The position numbers and the translations under genes are program-made. From NCBI GenBank assembly GCA_023137075.1, contig JAGLQA010000415.1, positions 1 to 13,550 on the forward strand: DNA of 13,550 nucleotides, given 5' to 3'. How positions within the stretch are numbered: the stretch's first letter is position 1; every line of letters begins with the position of its first letter. The stretch comes from Candidatus Aminicenantota bacterium. Its GTDB lineage: Bacteria; Acidobacteriota; Aminicenantia; UBA2199. Positions 5,651 to 13,550 of the stretch are shown here, piece after piece. Below the pieces are notes generated by a model, which saw only the letters and a program-made list of their open reading frames with translations, did not search any database and had not been told where the DNA came from.

Positions 5651-8277
5651 AGAACAAGTATCTCTATTTTTTTTCCAAAGATTTCACGGAGGGAAGAAAA
5701 GAATTAAAAGAACTATTAGGTGGAAAAGGAGCGAACCTGGCCGAGATGTGCAGTTTAGGACTTCCCATCCCTCCCGGGTTTACAATCACCACCGAAGTAT
5801 GTGACCTCTTTCACAAAAATGATTACCATTATCCCGAAGGTTTAAAAGAGGAAGTTGAGGAAAAACTCATCATGCTCGAGAACCTGATGGAGAAAAAATT
5901 TGGCGATGATCAGAACCCGCTATTGGTTTCCGTCCGGTCCGGGTCCGCGGTCTCGATGCCCGGCATGATGGACACCATTCTGAACCTGGGCTTAAACGAC
6001 CGCTCGGTAGAAGGGTTGGCCAGGCTCTGGGGCGAGCGTTCCGCTCTTGATTCTTACAGGCGCTTCATCCAGATGTTCGGGGAGGTGGTGCTGAGAATCC
6101 GTCATGAAAAATTCGAAGATATACTTATTGAACAAAAACAGAAGAGCGGCATCGAGAATGATGTCGCCTTAAAAGCTGCCGATCTGAAAGAAGTGGTTCT
6201 GAAATATAAAGAACTGGTTAAGAGAGAAAAAAAAGAGGGATTCCCCCAGGATCCGAAAACACAATTGTGGAAGGCCATAGACGCGGTACTCAAATCCTGG
6301 CACAATTATAGAGCCATTAAATACAGGGAGATGAACAATATAACGGGTTTATTGGGCACCGCTGTCAACCTCCAGGCCATGGTATTCGGCAACTTAGGAG
6401 ATACCTCCGGTACCGGTGTCGCTTTTTCAAGGGATGCGGCCACCGGTGAAAAGATATTCTACGGTGAGTACTTAATGAATGCCCAGGGTGAGGATGTGGT
6501 AGCCGGTATCCGAACGCCTCTGCCACTCTCGGAATTGGAGAAGCAAGACCCGGAAATTTACAAAGAACTTGTTTCCTACAAAGACCGTTTGGAGAAACAT
6601 TACCGGGATATGCAGGATATGGAGTTCACCATCCAGGAAGAAGAGTTATTCATTTTGCAGACACGGAACGGCAAACGAACGGCCGTTGCTGCCATCAAAG
6701 TTGCCTTAGATATGGTTGAAGAAGGCCTGATTTCAAAGGAAGAGGCGGTTATGCGCGTCGATCCCGAGCAATTGGATCAACTGCTGCACCCCAACATCGA
6801 TCCCGAAACGAAATATGATGCCATCGGCAAAGGCCTGCCCGCCTCTCCCGGAGCTGCGGTGGGCGGGATCGTTTTTACCGCGGAAAGAGCGGAAGAATTG
6901 GCTGTCCAGGGCAAGAATGTCATATTGGTGCGCAAGGAGACCTCTCCTGAAGATATCGGCGGTATGGATGCCGCCCAGGGTATTTTAACCGCCACCGGCG
7001 GGCTTACCTCTCACGCGGCGGTGGTCGCCCGGGGTATGGGGAAATGCTGCGTGGCCGGATGCAGCGACTTAAAAATTACTTCGGAAAATACCTGCACGAT
7101 TTCGGGAAAGGCCTTTAAAGAAGGGGATATCATCACGCTGAACGGCACAAAAGGTGAAATCATCGAGGGAAAATTAGACCTGATTATTCCCGAAATATCC
7201 GGTGATTTTGAGAAGTTTATGAAATGGGCGGATGACGAGAGAGCTATCAGGGTGCGAACAAACGCCGACACACCGAAGGACAGCGCAACGGCGAGAAAAT
7301 TCGGTGCGGAAGGCATCGGGCTTTGCCGGACAGAACACATGTTCTTCGAAGGCGACCGCATCAACGCCGTGCGGGAAATGATTCTCGCCGATGATAAACC
7401 GGGCAGGGAAAAAGCCCTCAAAAAGATTCTCCCCATGCAGACGGACGATTTTGTCGGCATATTCGAGACCATGGCCGGTTACCCGGTGACCATCCGTTTA
7501 CTGGATCCGCCGCTCCATGAATTTATCCCGCACACGGATGAAGAATTGGACGAACTGGCAAAATTTGTGGGCGTTGATTTCAGCACCTTAAAAGCAAAGG
7601 CCGAAAGCCTGAAAGAGTTTAACCCCATGTTGGGCCACCGGGGATGCAGGCTGGCAATCACCTACCCTGAAATTGCCGAGATGCAGACCGAGGCCATCAT
7701 CAAAGCCGCTCTCCTGGTCAAGGAAAAGGGAGTCGAGGTATTCCCCGAGATTATGGTCCCCTTAACCGGTACGGAAAAGGAATTCGAATTTTTACGGGAC
7801 ATCATTATCAAAAAAGCCGAGGATATTTTTGAAAAAAAGAGGGACAGCATCAAGTACATGATCGGCACCATGATCGAAATCCCCCGGGCCTGCTTAGTGG
7901 CCGACCGGATTGCCCGCCTGGCCGAATTTTTCTCTTTCGGAACCAATGATTTGACCCAGATGACCTTCGGGTACTCCCGGGATGATGCCGGCGTATTCCT
8001 GCCGGAATATTTGAAAAAAGGCATACTGCCGAAAGACCCCTTCCAGGTTCTTGACCGGGAGGGAGTGGGCCAATTGATCAAGACCGGCATTGAGAAAGGC
8101 AGAAAAAAAAAGCCGGAGTTGAAAATCGGCATCTGCGGCGAACACGGCGGTGAACCCTCTTCTGTCGAATTTTGTTGTAAAGTGGGCATGGACTATGTGT
8201 CCTGTTCTCCCTTCAGGGTGCCTATCGCCCGTCTTGCCGCTGCCCAGGCCTCAATCAAGGAGAAAAAAAAGATATAA
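5647..8277 (+). CDS. ppdK: Pyruvate, phosphate dikinase
   Basis: The enzyme interconverts ATP + pyruvate + phosphate with AMP + phosphoenolpyruvate + diphosphate in the cytoplasm. It serves gluconeogenesis or, in many anaerobes, diphosphate-linked glycolysis. At 876 residues it has full family length. The N-terminal ATP-grasp part holds GGKGANLAEM (25-34), SVRSGSAVSMPGMMDT (95-110) and FGNLGDTSGTGVAFSRD (247-263). The swivelling phosphohistidine domain has GGLTSHAAVVARG with catalytic His456 and the neighbouring Thr454 that regulatory proteins phosphorylate in other species. The C-terminal TIM barrel keeps Arg561 (GLCRTEHMF), Arg617, MLGHRGCRL, SFGTNDLTQMTFGYSRDD and the proton-donor Cys830 in GICGEHGG. 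Nothing appears missing. It overlaps the kinase gene by ATGA behind a strong ribosome binding site. No gene for the usual DUF299 regulatory protein is in the window. Confidence 0.98.
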   Translation: MKNKYLYFFSKDFTEGRKELKELLGGKGANLAEMCSLGLPIPPGFTITTEVCDLFHKNDYHYPEGLKEEVEEKLIMLENLMEKKFGDDQNPLLVSVRSGSAVSMPGMMDTILNLGLNDRSVEGLARLWGERSALDSYRRFIQMFGEVVLRIRHEKFEDILIEQKQKSGIENDVALKAADLKEVVLKYKELVKREKKEGFPQDPKTQLWKAIDAVLKSWHNYRAIKYREMNNITGLLGTAVNLQAMVFGNLGDTSGTGVAFSRDAATGEKIFYGEYLMNAQGEDVVAGIRTPLPLSELEKQDPEIYKELVSYKDRLEKHYRDMQDMEFTIQEEELFILQTRNGKRTAVAAIKVALDMVEEGLISKEEAVMRVDPEQLDQLLHPNIDPETKYDAIGKGLPASPGAAVGGIVFTAERAEELAVQGKNVILVRKETSPEDIGGMDAAQGILTATGGLTSHAAVVARGMGKCCVAGCSDLKITSENTCTISGKAFKEGDIITLNGTKGEIIEGKLDLIIPEISGDFEKFMKWADDERAIRVRTNADTPKDSATARKFGAEGIGLCRTEHMFFEGDRINAVREMILADDKPGREKALKKILPMQTDDFVGIFETMAGYPVTIRLLDPPLHEFIPHTDEELDELAKFVGVDFSTLKAKAESLKEFNPMLGHRGCRLAITYPEIAEMQTEAIIKAALLVKEKGVEVFPEIMVPLTGTEKEFEFLRDIIIKKAEDIFEKKRDSIKYMIGTMIEIPRACLVADRIARLAEFFSFGTNDLTQMTFGYSRDDAGVFLPEYLKKGILPKDPFQVLDREGVGQLIKTGIEKGRKKKPELKIGICGEHGGEPSSVEFCCKVGMDYVSCSPFRVPIARLAAAQASIKEKKKI

Positions 8278-8283
8278 CCGATG

Positions 8284-8312
8284 TTGATTTTCCAGAAAAA
8301 ATATTGTATCAT
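8284..8312 (+). promoter_or_regulatory. Likely promoter of the ABC-prepilin peptidase operon
   Basis: TTGATT (8284-8289) and TATCAT (8307-8312) with a 17-base spacer lie in the 86-base gap after ppdK. No terminator is visible between ppdK and the ABC gene, so read-through from the ppdK operon is also possible. Confidence 0.4.
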
Positions 8313-8363
8313 TAGCACTTCTGAAGTTTAATGTGATCAAAGGTTTCGATTAAGAGTGTCAAA

Positions 8364-9275
8364 ATGAAAGCTTTAGAAATAAAAAAATTAAAAAAAACCT
8401 TTAAGTCGAATTTTTTGTTCAAAAAGTACGAAATCTTGAAGGGGATCGACATTAACGTCGAAGAAGGGGAAATCTACGGTTTCCTGGGACCAAACGGGGC
8501 AGGCAAAACCACCACCATCAAATGTGTGCTGGGTATTATTTTCCCTGACGCCGGGGAGATATCGATTTTTGGGAAATCCTATAATACCGGCGAAGCCCGG
8601 AAGAAGGTCGGCTTTTTACCCGAACACCCCTATTTTTACGACTACCTGACTGCCAGGGAGTTACTCACTTTCACCGGAAATTTATTCTCCCTACCGAAAA
8701 AGCAGGTAAGTAACAGGGCAGACGAATTAATTAAATTAGTGGGATTGGAAAAGAAACGGGAACTGAAATTGAAAAAATATTCAAAGGGCATGATACAAAG
8801 AGTCGGACTGGCCCAGTCGCTTATCAATGACCCGGACCTGGTCATATTGGACGAACCCTTCTCCGGCCTGGACCCTATCGGAAGAAAGGAATTAAGAGAT
8901 ATCATCATATCTTTAAAAGAGGCGGGAAAAACCCTGTTTTTCTCCTCCCACATACTGCAGGATATGGAAATGATCGTCGACAAAGTGGGCATCATATTGG
9001 ACGGCAGCATACGAAAAGAGGGCAGGCTTTCCGACCTGATCTCTCACAGCGTCAGGTATTATGAGACGGTCTTCACCGGGGTCGCCGAGGCAGCCCTGAG
9101 AGAGAATAACCTGGAAACCAACCGGCTGGACAACAACTATATTATCAAATCGGAAAGCGAAAAAGATGCCAACGATATCATTCGCTTTGTCAACGGTCAT
9201 AAGGGACAAATAGTATCGGTTACCCCGGTTAAGATGACCCTCGAAGACATATTCTTGAAGGAAATTGTAGGATGA
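8364..9275 (+). CDS. ABC transporter ATP-binding protein (ABC-2 type)
   Basis: This 303-residue ATPase powers the membrane protein encoded next. Walker A is GPNGAGKTT (42-50) and the signature is YSKGMIQRVGLAQ (139-151). Walker B with D-loop is LVILDEPFSGLDP (159-171) and the switch histidine is His196 in FFSSHILQD. The Q-loop position carries Glu (FLPEHPYFYDY), normal for this subfamily of exporters. After about residue 220 comes a ~80-residue C-terminal domain typical of ABC-2 exporters such as the NatA/DrrA/CcmA-like group. The substrate cannot be told. The ribosome binding site is weak (AAGAG). The 3' end overlaps the permease start by ATGA (9272-9275), indicating translational coupling. 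Confidence 0.93.
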   Translation: MKALEIKKLKKTFKSNFLFKKYEILKGIDINVEEGEIYGFLGPNGAGKTTTIKCVLGIIFPDAGEISIFGKSYNTGEARKKVGFLPEHPYFYDYLTARELLTFTGNLFSLPKKQVSNRADELIKLVGLEKKRELKLKKYSKGMIQRVGLAQSLINDPDLVILDEPFSGLDPIGRKELRDIIISLKEAGKTLFFSSHILQDMEMIVDKVGIILDGSIRKEGRLSDLISHSVRYYETVFTGVAEAALRENNLETNRLDNNYIIKSESEKDANDIIRFVNGHKGQIVSVTPVKMTLEDIFLKEIVG

Positions 9276-10036
9276 AAATAAAAGCAATTGCTTTGAACAC
9301 CTTTAAAGAAGCCGTCCGGAATAAGGTATATTACCTGCTTATCGTTGTGGGGATACTATTTGCCCTGAGCTCGCAGATTATGAGCCTGCTGACCCTCGGT
9401 GACAAAGTAAAAGTACTGAAAGATATCGGCCTGGCTTCCATCAATTTTTTCTGTGTGTTAATCGCGATCTTTACCGGGATAAATCTTGTCTTCAAAGAAA
9501 TCGACAAGAAAACCATCTACAATATCGTTAGCAAACCAATCTCCAGGAGCAACTTTATATTGGGAAAATTCTTCGGGCTCGCTGTCACACTCTTAGTGGC
9601 TCTGCTGTCGATGGCCCTTATCTTCTTTGTGTTTCTCTTACTCTCCACCGGGGAATTCGATGCGAAAGTGCTGCTTTACTTCATCTTATTGTATTTTGAG
9701 CTTTTGATCATCAGCGCGATCTCGATACTCTTTTCCTCGTTTTCAACCCCGATTCTCTCCTCTATTTTTACGATCTCTCTTTATTTGATCGGTCATTTGT
9801 CCTGGACCTTCAACGAGTTTAAATACAACCTGACCGAAACCTTTGAGAAAGTCGTCGTCTATTCCCTTTATTACATCATACCCAACCTGGAAAAGCTCAA
9901 TATAAAAAACGACATCGTTTTGAAGATCCCGATAGAAAGCGATGTGTTCATCGGCTCGATTATTTACGCGGTTTGTTATATCGCAGCCGTATTGATCCTG
10001 GCCGCACTCATATTCAACAAAAAAGAGTTTAAATGA
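9272..10036 (+). CDS. ABC-2 type transporter permease
   Basis: This 254-residue integral membrane protein has about six hydrophobic segments. The first, near residues 19-39, follows KAIALNTFKEAVRNKVYY, the amphipathic entry helix typical of ABC-2 permeases. The conserved turn FKEIDKKTIYNIVSKPISRSNFILGKF joins helices 2 and 3. Further helices lie near 97-127, 133-152, 155-175 and 228-247. The loop at about 180-225 probably faces outside. It pairs with the ATPase upstream, sharing an ATGA overlap, with AAGGA nine bases before its ATG. It also overlaps the TPR gene downstream by ATGA. The partners and substrate are not evident; linkage to a prepilin peptidase does not by itself prove a role in pili. 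Confidence 0.9.
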   Translation: MKIKAIALNTFKEAVRNKVYYLLIVVGILFALSSQIMSLLTLGDKVKVLKDIGLASINFFCVLIAIFTGINLVFKEIDKKTIYNIVSKPISRSNFILGKFFGLAVTLLVALLSMALIFFVFLLLSTGEFDAKVLLYFILLYFELLIISAISILFSSFSTPILSSIFTISLYLIGHLSWTFNEFKYNLTETFEKVVVYSLYYIIPNLEKLNIKNDIVLKIPIESDVFIGSIIYAVCYIAAVLILAALIFNKKEFK

Positions 10037-10950
10037 CCCCATATACGGTTCTGAAAAAATTTTTATTTTTCCCATTATTCCGCTTGGGGAAGAGGGAAAC
10101 GGAAAAGAGAGCCGCACTATTCATCTTTTTTATATGCCTGATGGTATTGGTTGCCCATTTCCAGGCTTTGTATGACGATAAGATCGATTACTTTTCGGAA
10201 CAGAACACTTTCATTATTCTCCCCCCGGGAAAAACGCTGCGTTTACTCTCTTTCGGTTACCGGAACCTGGCTGCCGATATGCTATTTATCTGGTCCATCC
10301 AGTTCTATTCCAGCTACTATTTATCCAACCGCTACGATTACATCGAGCATATTTACAACACTATTACCGATATCACCCCCCAATACACCGATCCCTATAT
10401 CGTTGGTTCCTGGATCATGGCCTTAGAAGCAAAGGATTATAAAATGGCAATCCGGCTGCTGCAAAAGGGTTCCGAAAATAATAAAGACCAGTATATTTTT
10501 GATTACGAAGCCGGTTATTATGCCTTTGAAAATCTAAAAGATTACGAATTAGCAGAGCAGTTGTTTCAAAAAGCAGCGAAAAGGCCCAACGCTCCGGCCG
10601 TCATTAAGAGAAGTTGGGCTCATTTAGTTTATATGAAGGACGACCTGGATTTTGCCTGGAATTTATGGGCCGATATTTACAAAAACTCAAAAATGAGAGT
10701 CGAAAAAGATGCCGCGTTTAACCATCTCTACCAGATCAAATATGAGGTGGACAGGAAATACCTGGAGGCTAAAATACAACTGTACAAGAAAAAATATGGG
10801 AGGTATCCGCAAGAGTTGGAAGACCTCAAGAGAATTGGGCTGGTGACCGAAGTTCCAGGGGATTTTAGAGGCAGTAAGTATATTTACAATCCCGTTACCG
10901 GTAAATTAAAGGCAAAATTGGTGTTCAAGTGGAAAAAGAAATCATCCTGA
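10033..10950 (+). CDS. Membrane-anchored TPR protein with pseudopilin-like C-terminus
   Basis: This 305-residue protein has one membrane helix near residues 26-43 (AALFIFFICLMVLVAHF), with the rest probably outside the cytoplasm. A conserved-looking block LPPGKTLRLLSFGYRNLAAD (64-83) comes before helical repeats. TPR-like units lie at about 117-210 (AMIRLLQKG-like and YELAEQLFQKAAKRP segments). The C-terminal ~45 residues, YKKKYGRYPQELEDLKRIG followed by VPGDFRGSKYIYNPVTGKL, match the 'G.yP..l.dL...g.i...P.d..G..y.y....G' pattern of GspG-like pseudopilins. There is no prepilin cleavage motif. The gene overlaps the permease by ATGA and the prepilin peptidase by 22 bases. Such proteins sit beside ABC exporters in several bacterial groups; no function is established that I know of. 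Confidence 0.8.
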   Translation: MTPYTVLKKFLFFPLFRLGKRETEKRAALFIFFICLMVLVAHFQALYDDKIDYFSEQNTFIILPPGKTLRLLSFGYRNLAADMLFIWSIQFYSSYYLSNRYDYIEHIYNTITDITPQYTDPYIVGSWIMALEAKDYKMAIRLLQKGSENNKDQYIFDYEAGYYAFENLKDYELAEQLFQKAAKRPNAPAVIKRSWAHLVYMKDDLDFAWNLWADIYKNSKMRVEKDAAFNHLYQIKYEVDRKYLEAKIQLYKKKYGRYPQELEDLKRIGLVTEVPGDFRGSKYIYNPVTGKLKAKLVFKWKKKSS

Positions 10951-11696
10951 TACTCTTCGGGCTTATCATCGGTAGTTTCTTAAATGTAGTGGTCAGCCGG
11001 CTGCCCGAGAAGAAGAGTATCGTAAAACCCCGGTCTCACTGCCCGTCATGTAAAAAAGCCATTAAGTTTTACGACAATATCCCGGTTATCAGTTACATCC
11101 TGTTAGGAGGGAAGTGCCGGAATTGTAAAGAAGAGATTTCCCTTCGTTACCCCCTGATCGAAGCATTTACCGCTTTCAGTTTCTGGCTGTCATACTTCTA
11201 TTTCGGGGCCGACCTCATTTATACTGCTTTTGCTATCCTGTTTGTTTGCCTGCTCATCTCCCTGGCCGTAATCGATTTGACACACATGATACTCCCCGAC
11301 GAATTAACCTTAGGCGGGGCTGTGGTGTTTATCGTATACTCCTTTTTTAATCCATGGTTGACAACAACCGATGCCGTCATTGCATCATTCGGCTCCGCGC
11401 TAACCTTTACCGGTCTCTACTATTTTTATTTAAAAGTGAAAAAAATCGAAGGGCTCGGCTTCGGCGATGTCAAGATGATGTTATTTTTAGGCGCATTTCT
11501 CGGTGTCGGCAAACTCCTGGTTACAGTTCTTCTTGCCTCTTTATCCGGCTTAATTGTAGGTATATTTTTTATCATATTTAAGGGGAAGACCTTGAAATTG
11601 AAGCTCCCCTTCGGCACCTTCCTCGCCGCCGGCAGTTACATCTCTCTTTTCTGGGGTGAGAGAATATTAAGAGCCATCCAATCGCTCTTTTATTAG
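10929..11696 (+). CDS. pilD: Type IV prepilin peptidase / N-methyltransferase
   Basis: This inner-membrane aspartic protease removes the leader peptide of type IV pilins or type II secretion pseudopilins and N-methylates the new end. The 255 residues begin with GLIIGSFLNVVVSRLP (11-26). A zinc-type loop with paired cysteines follows (HCPSCKK, Cys38/Cys41; CRNCKEE, Cys63/Cys66) and contains the family motif SLRYPLIE (71-78). The two catalytic aspartates are Asp116 in VIDLTHMILPDE and Asp180 in GFGDVKMM. About eight membrane helices fill the rest. The start is GTG at 10929, overlapping the TPR gene by 22 bases, with only a weak ribosome binding site. No pilin gene is present in the window. The symbol follows the family; the gene could equally serve a type II secretion system. 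Confidence 0.95.
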   Translation: MEKEIILILFGLIIGSFLNVVVSRLPEKKSIVKPRSHCPSCKKAIKFYDNIPVISYILLGGKCRNCKEEISLRYPLIEAFTAFSFWLSYFYFGADLIYTAFAILFVCLLISLAVIDLTHMILPDELTLGGAVVFIVYSFFNPWLTTTDAVIASFGSALTFTGLYYFYLKVKKIEGLGFGDVKMMLFLGAFLGVGKLLVTVLLASLSGLIVGIFFIIFKGKTLKLKLPFGTFLAAGSYISLFWGERILRAIQSLFY

Positions 11697-11740
11697 GCCG
11701 GGATGTCATAAAAAATTATAAAAAGAAAGGATATATATCG

Positions 11741-13276
11741 ATGAAAAAAAGTAACACGCTTTTATTATTGGTGATTCAAGTGGCGGCTGTGTTTATCTTC
11801 TCAAACATCTACACTCTCTTTAAACCCTTAGAAATCAAGGAAATAGCGGCCATTAAAGAGAAAGCGAACTTAACGGCGGAATTGGCTGTACTGAAATACA
11901 AATCCGACATCTACCGGATGAAAGAACCCGGTTACTTCGAAGAGATATCCTTTGAAGCCGGAACAAAAAACGCTAAATACTCCATTAAAACAGATGAAAC
12001 GGAAACATACGTTATTAAAATTCCTGCCTCCGGAAATCGCACCCTGGTGTTTAGAAAACCGGTAAATTCTCTCATTTTATCACTCTTAGGAAAACTGAAG
12101 AAAATCTTTTCTACTCTATCTATCGTGCTGGGGATTTTCTTAATCATTACCGGGTTTTACTTAATTTTTCTCTTTAAAAAGGGAAAAGGATTCGACATGA
12201 GAGATCTCCCGCCGCTCCAGGATTACCTGTTGAAACTTAAAGGCAGCGAGATGGAACTTAAAGATTTAGTCGAGAAGCAGCAGGAGAGTGTACTTAGACA
12301 GGATGAATTGAACAAGAGCATTATTAATAATATCAACGCTGCTGTTATATTCTTAAATCCTTCGGGCCGGATCGATATCTTCAACCAGGTGGCGGAAGAG
12401 CTCTTTTCCCAAAGTTATGCTCATGCTAAAAACAACGAATTAAGCAACATAATTTTAAAGTTTCCTGAAATTACCCGGTTTATCAAAGCCAATGCCGATA
12501 ACGCGGAAAATATTTCAGGGGAAATAGAATCGGCCGGAAAAATCTACCTGGTTGATCTAATCCCGGTCGAAAAGACCGGCAAACTCATCATAATAAAAGA
12601 CATTACCGCAGAGAAGAATAGAGAAAAAATTGATAGAAGAAATAAGAATTTTATTATGCTTGGTGAAATGACCGCGTTTCTGGCCCATGAAATCAGGAAC
12701 TCCCTGGGAGTGATTTACGGCTACACCCGCACCCTTATACCGGAGAAAGGAGATATAGAAAAAGCAAAATTGGCCGCCAAAGTCGACAAAGTCAACAAAG
12801 AGATAAACTTCTTATCCACCATGATGGAGAGCTTTTTAAACTTTTCAAAACCCATCAAAACCGAAAAAAAAGAGGAAATCGACCTGCGTAAATTGGTGAA
12901 AAAAATTGCCACGGAAAAAGACATTGCCGTGACACTGCCGGCTGAAAATACCCATATCGAAAACGATAAAACCCTGGTTAACTCGGTTTTCTCAAACTTA
13001 GTATTAAACGCGAAAGAGGCCGGCGCAGACAGGGTAGAGATAAAAATCATCGAATATAAAAATAAGCACTTAGAAATACTGGTCACGGATAACGGCAAAG
13101 GGATCGATAATAAAATAAAAGAGAAGATCTGGTACCCTTTTTTCACCACTAAAAAGAAAGGCACCGGTATGGGACTGGCCATTATTCGTAAAATTATCAA
13201 TTCCTTAAACGGCGACATCTCTCTTGTAGAATCCGGCAGCCGGGGCGCCACCTTCAAAATTACATTTTACAAATAA
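11741..13276 (+). CDS. Membrane-bound PAS sensor histidine kinase (NtrB-like)
   Basis: This 511-residue kinase has a signal-anchor helix at about 7-24 and a second helix at about 125-146. They enclose an extracytoplasmic domain of ~100 residues with no recognised fold. A linker coiled coil (about 165-192) leads to a PAS domain (about 190-290: INNINAAVIFLNPSGRIDIF to IIIKDITAEKNRE). The phosphoacceptor motif is FLAHEIRNSLGVIYGYTRTL with His316. The ATPase domain has the N box (Asn423), DNGKGI (450-455), YPFFTTKKKGTGMGLAI and a full C-terminus. The type is that of NtrB/AtoS-like kinases, which usually signal to sigma-54-dependent NtrC-type regulators. No such regulator lies in the remaining 270 bases on this strand. 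AAAGG (11726-11730) lies ten bases before the ATG. The 44-base gap to pilD suggests the same operon. Confidence 0.93.
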   Translation: MKKSNTLLLLVIQVAAVFIFSNIYTLFKPLEIKEIAAIKEKANLTAELAVLKYKSDIYRMKEPGYFEEISFEAGTKNAKYSIKTDETETYVIKIPASGNRTLVFRKPVNSLILSLLGKLKKIFSTLSIVLGIFLIITGFYLIFLFKKGKGFDMRDLPPLQDYLLKLKGSEMELKDLVEKQQESVLRQDELNKSIINNINAAVIFLNPSGRIDIFNQVAEELFSQSYAHAKNNELSNIILKFPEITRFIKANADNAENISGEIESAGKIYLVDLIPVEKTGKLIIIKDITAEKNREKIDRRNKNFIMLGEMTAFLAHEIRNSLGVIYGYTRTLIPEKGDIEKAKLAAKVDKVNKEINFLSTMMESFLNFSKPIKTEKKEEIDLRKLVKKIATEKDIAVTLPAENTHIENDKTLVNSVFSNLVLNAKEAGADRVEIKIIEYKNKHLEILVTDNGKGIDNKIKEKIWYPFFTTKKKGTGMGLAIIRKIINSLNGDISLVESGSRGATFKITFYK

Positions 13277-13278
13277 CC

Positions 13279-13313
13279 CACCTGTCCCTACGCTTTTCCC
13301 CTAACGAATAATA
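13279..13313. repeat. Short dispersed repeat, copy 2
   Basis: CACCTGTCCCTA at 13279-13290 is identical to 4556-4567. As in the first copy, a T run, C's and AACGA plus AT-rich sequence follow. It lies just after the stop of the PAS kinase in the 62-base gap between convergent genes. Confidence 0.5.
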
Positions 13314-13338
13314 AAAAAAGTGGGGCGATAATCTCAAG

Positions 13339-13539
13339 CTAATCGCTCTTTGGAATGGATGGCGTTATCCTTTTAGGGGGCAGTGAAACGATTCTGTCAA
13401 GATTCTCTGCCTGCCTTTTTTTTATATCCCGGCACATTGCTTTTATATCGTAATTAAATTTCTTTGCATAGGCATTTCGTGCCTTCCGCACTTCCGCAAT
13501 AATGGGATCGTTTGTTTCGCTCATATATTGAAATAACAT
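13339..13539 (-). CDS. Small hypothetical protein, possibly partial at the 5' end
   Basis: The frame encodes up to 66 residues and I cannot assign a function. The segment NDPIIAEVRKARNAYAKKFNYD, then AMCRDIKKRQAENLDRIVSLPP, has the look of a widespread small-protein type (D-P-I-v-x-E-v-R, F-N-Y-D, K-x-x-q, then a Pro-rich tail). I associate it loosely with addiction-module partners, but cannot confirm this. The ATG at 13539 has a weak, very close AAGAAAAG before it. A second ATG at 13524 (MSETND) matches the usual start of such proteins better but has no ribosome binding site. The frame stays open to the window edge, so a longer N-terminus is possible. It converges on the PAS kinase. Confidence 0.6.
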   Translation of the reverse strand: MLFQYMSETNDPIIAEVRKARNAYAKKFNYDIKAMCRDIKKRQAENLDRIVSLPPKRITPSIPKSD

Positions 13540-13550
13540 ACTTTTCTTAA

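Noticed and set aside
7011..8189. Long minus-strand open frames (up to 175 codons) inside ppdK
   Set aside because: They are antisense to a fully conserved gene, rich in Ser, Pro and Phe as expected from reverse reading, and have no start signals.
12721..13257. 178-codon minus-strand open frame
   Set aside because: It lies antisense to the kinase and ATPase domains of the PAS histidine kinase, whose motifs are intact; no sign of independent coding.
13291..13327. CCCC and GGGG arms as a bidirectional terminator between convergent genes
   Set aside because: The arms are only four bases, with a 20-base AT loop and no T run directly after either arm; the surrounding bases do not extend the pairing.
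1..13550. CRISPR array, tRNA or rRNA genes
   Set aside because: No regularly spaced direct repeats, no tRNA-like cloverleaf with the conserved TTC-containing arm and no rRNA-like sequence were seen by eye.

Overview
The window looks like chromosomal DNA of a Gram-negative (diderm), probably anaerobic, bacterium from a poorly characterised lineage. The support is a prepilin peptidase, membrane histidine kinases with an extracytoplasmic loop, ATGA-overlapping operons and a pyruvate, phosphate dikinase of the type common in anaerobes. I cannot name the phylum from sequence alone. Codon use and base composition differ between two halves: the left, minus-strand part (about 680-4400) is clearly AT-rich with long A/T runs, while the right, plus-strand part (about 4775-13276) is more GC-balanced.

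Layout. Positions 1-107 (minus) hold a short piece of a cupin-like gene whose reading frame is broken at a run of six C's and whose 5' side is missing. About 150-350 is a non-coding block packed with inverted repeats; 361-679 holds nothing I can identify. On the minus strand follow, in transcription order, a small antitoxin (4396-4214), a ParE/RelE-type toxin (4217-3927, ATGA overlap) and, 58 bases on, a 1062-residue protein with four N-terminal membrane helices and a huge cytoplasmic part of no recognised family (3868-680, TTG start). No terminator is visible between them, so they may be one transcript. This cassette is the best candidate for something undescribed.

The 378-base gap 4397-4774 separates it from a divergent plus-strand block. 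The gap holds a promoter for each side, a perfect inverted repeat over the -35 box of the rightward promoter, and a stable-looking hairpin with a GUAA loop.

Rightward, a soluble histidine kinase without a sensor domain (4775-5650) overlaps the pyruvate, phosphate dikinase gene ppdK (5647-8277) by ATGA, linking a signalling kinase to central carbon flux. After an 86-base gap with its own likely promoter comes a tightly overlapping run: ABC transporter ATPase (8364), ABC-2 type permease (9272), membrane-anchored TPR protein (10033) and type IV prepilin peptidase (10929-11696). A membrane-bound PAS histidine kinase (11741-13276) follows. Neither kinase has a response regulator in the window. A small minus-strand gene of unknown function (13339-13539) ends the window and may continue past its edge.
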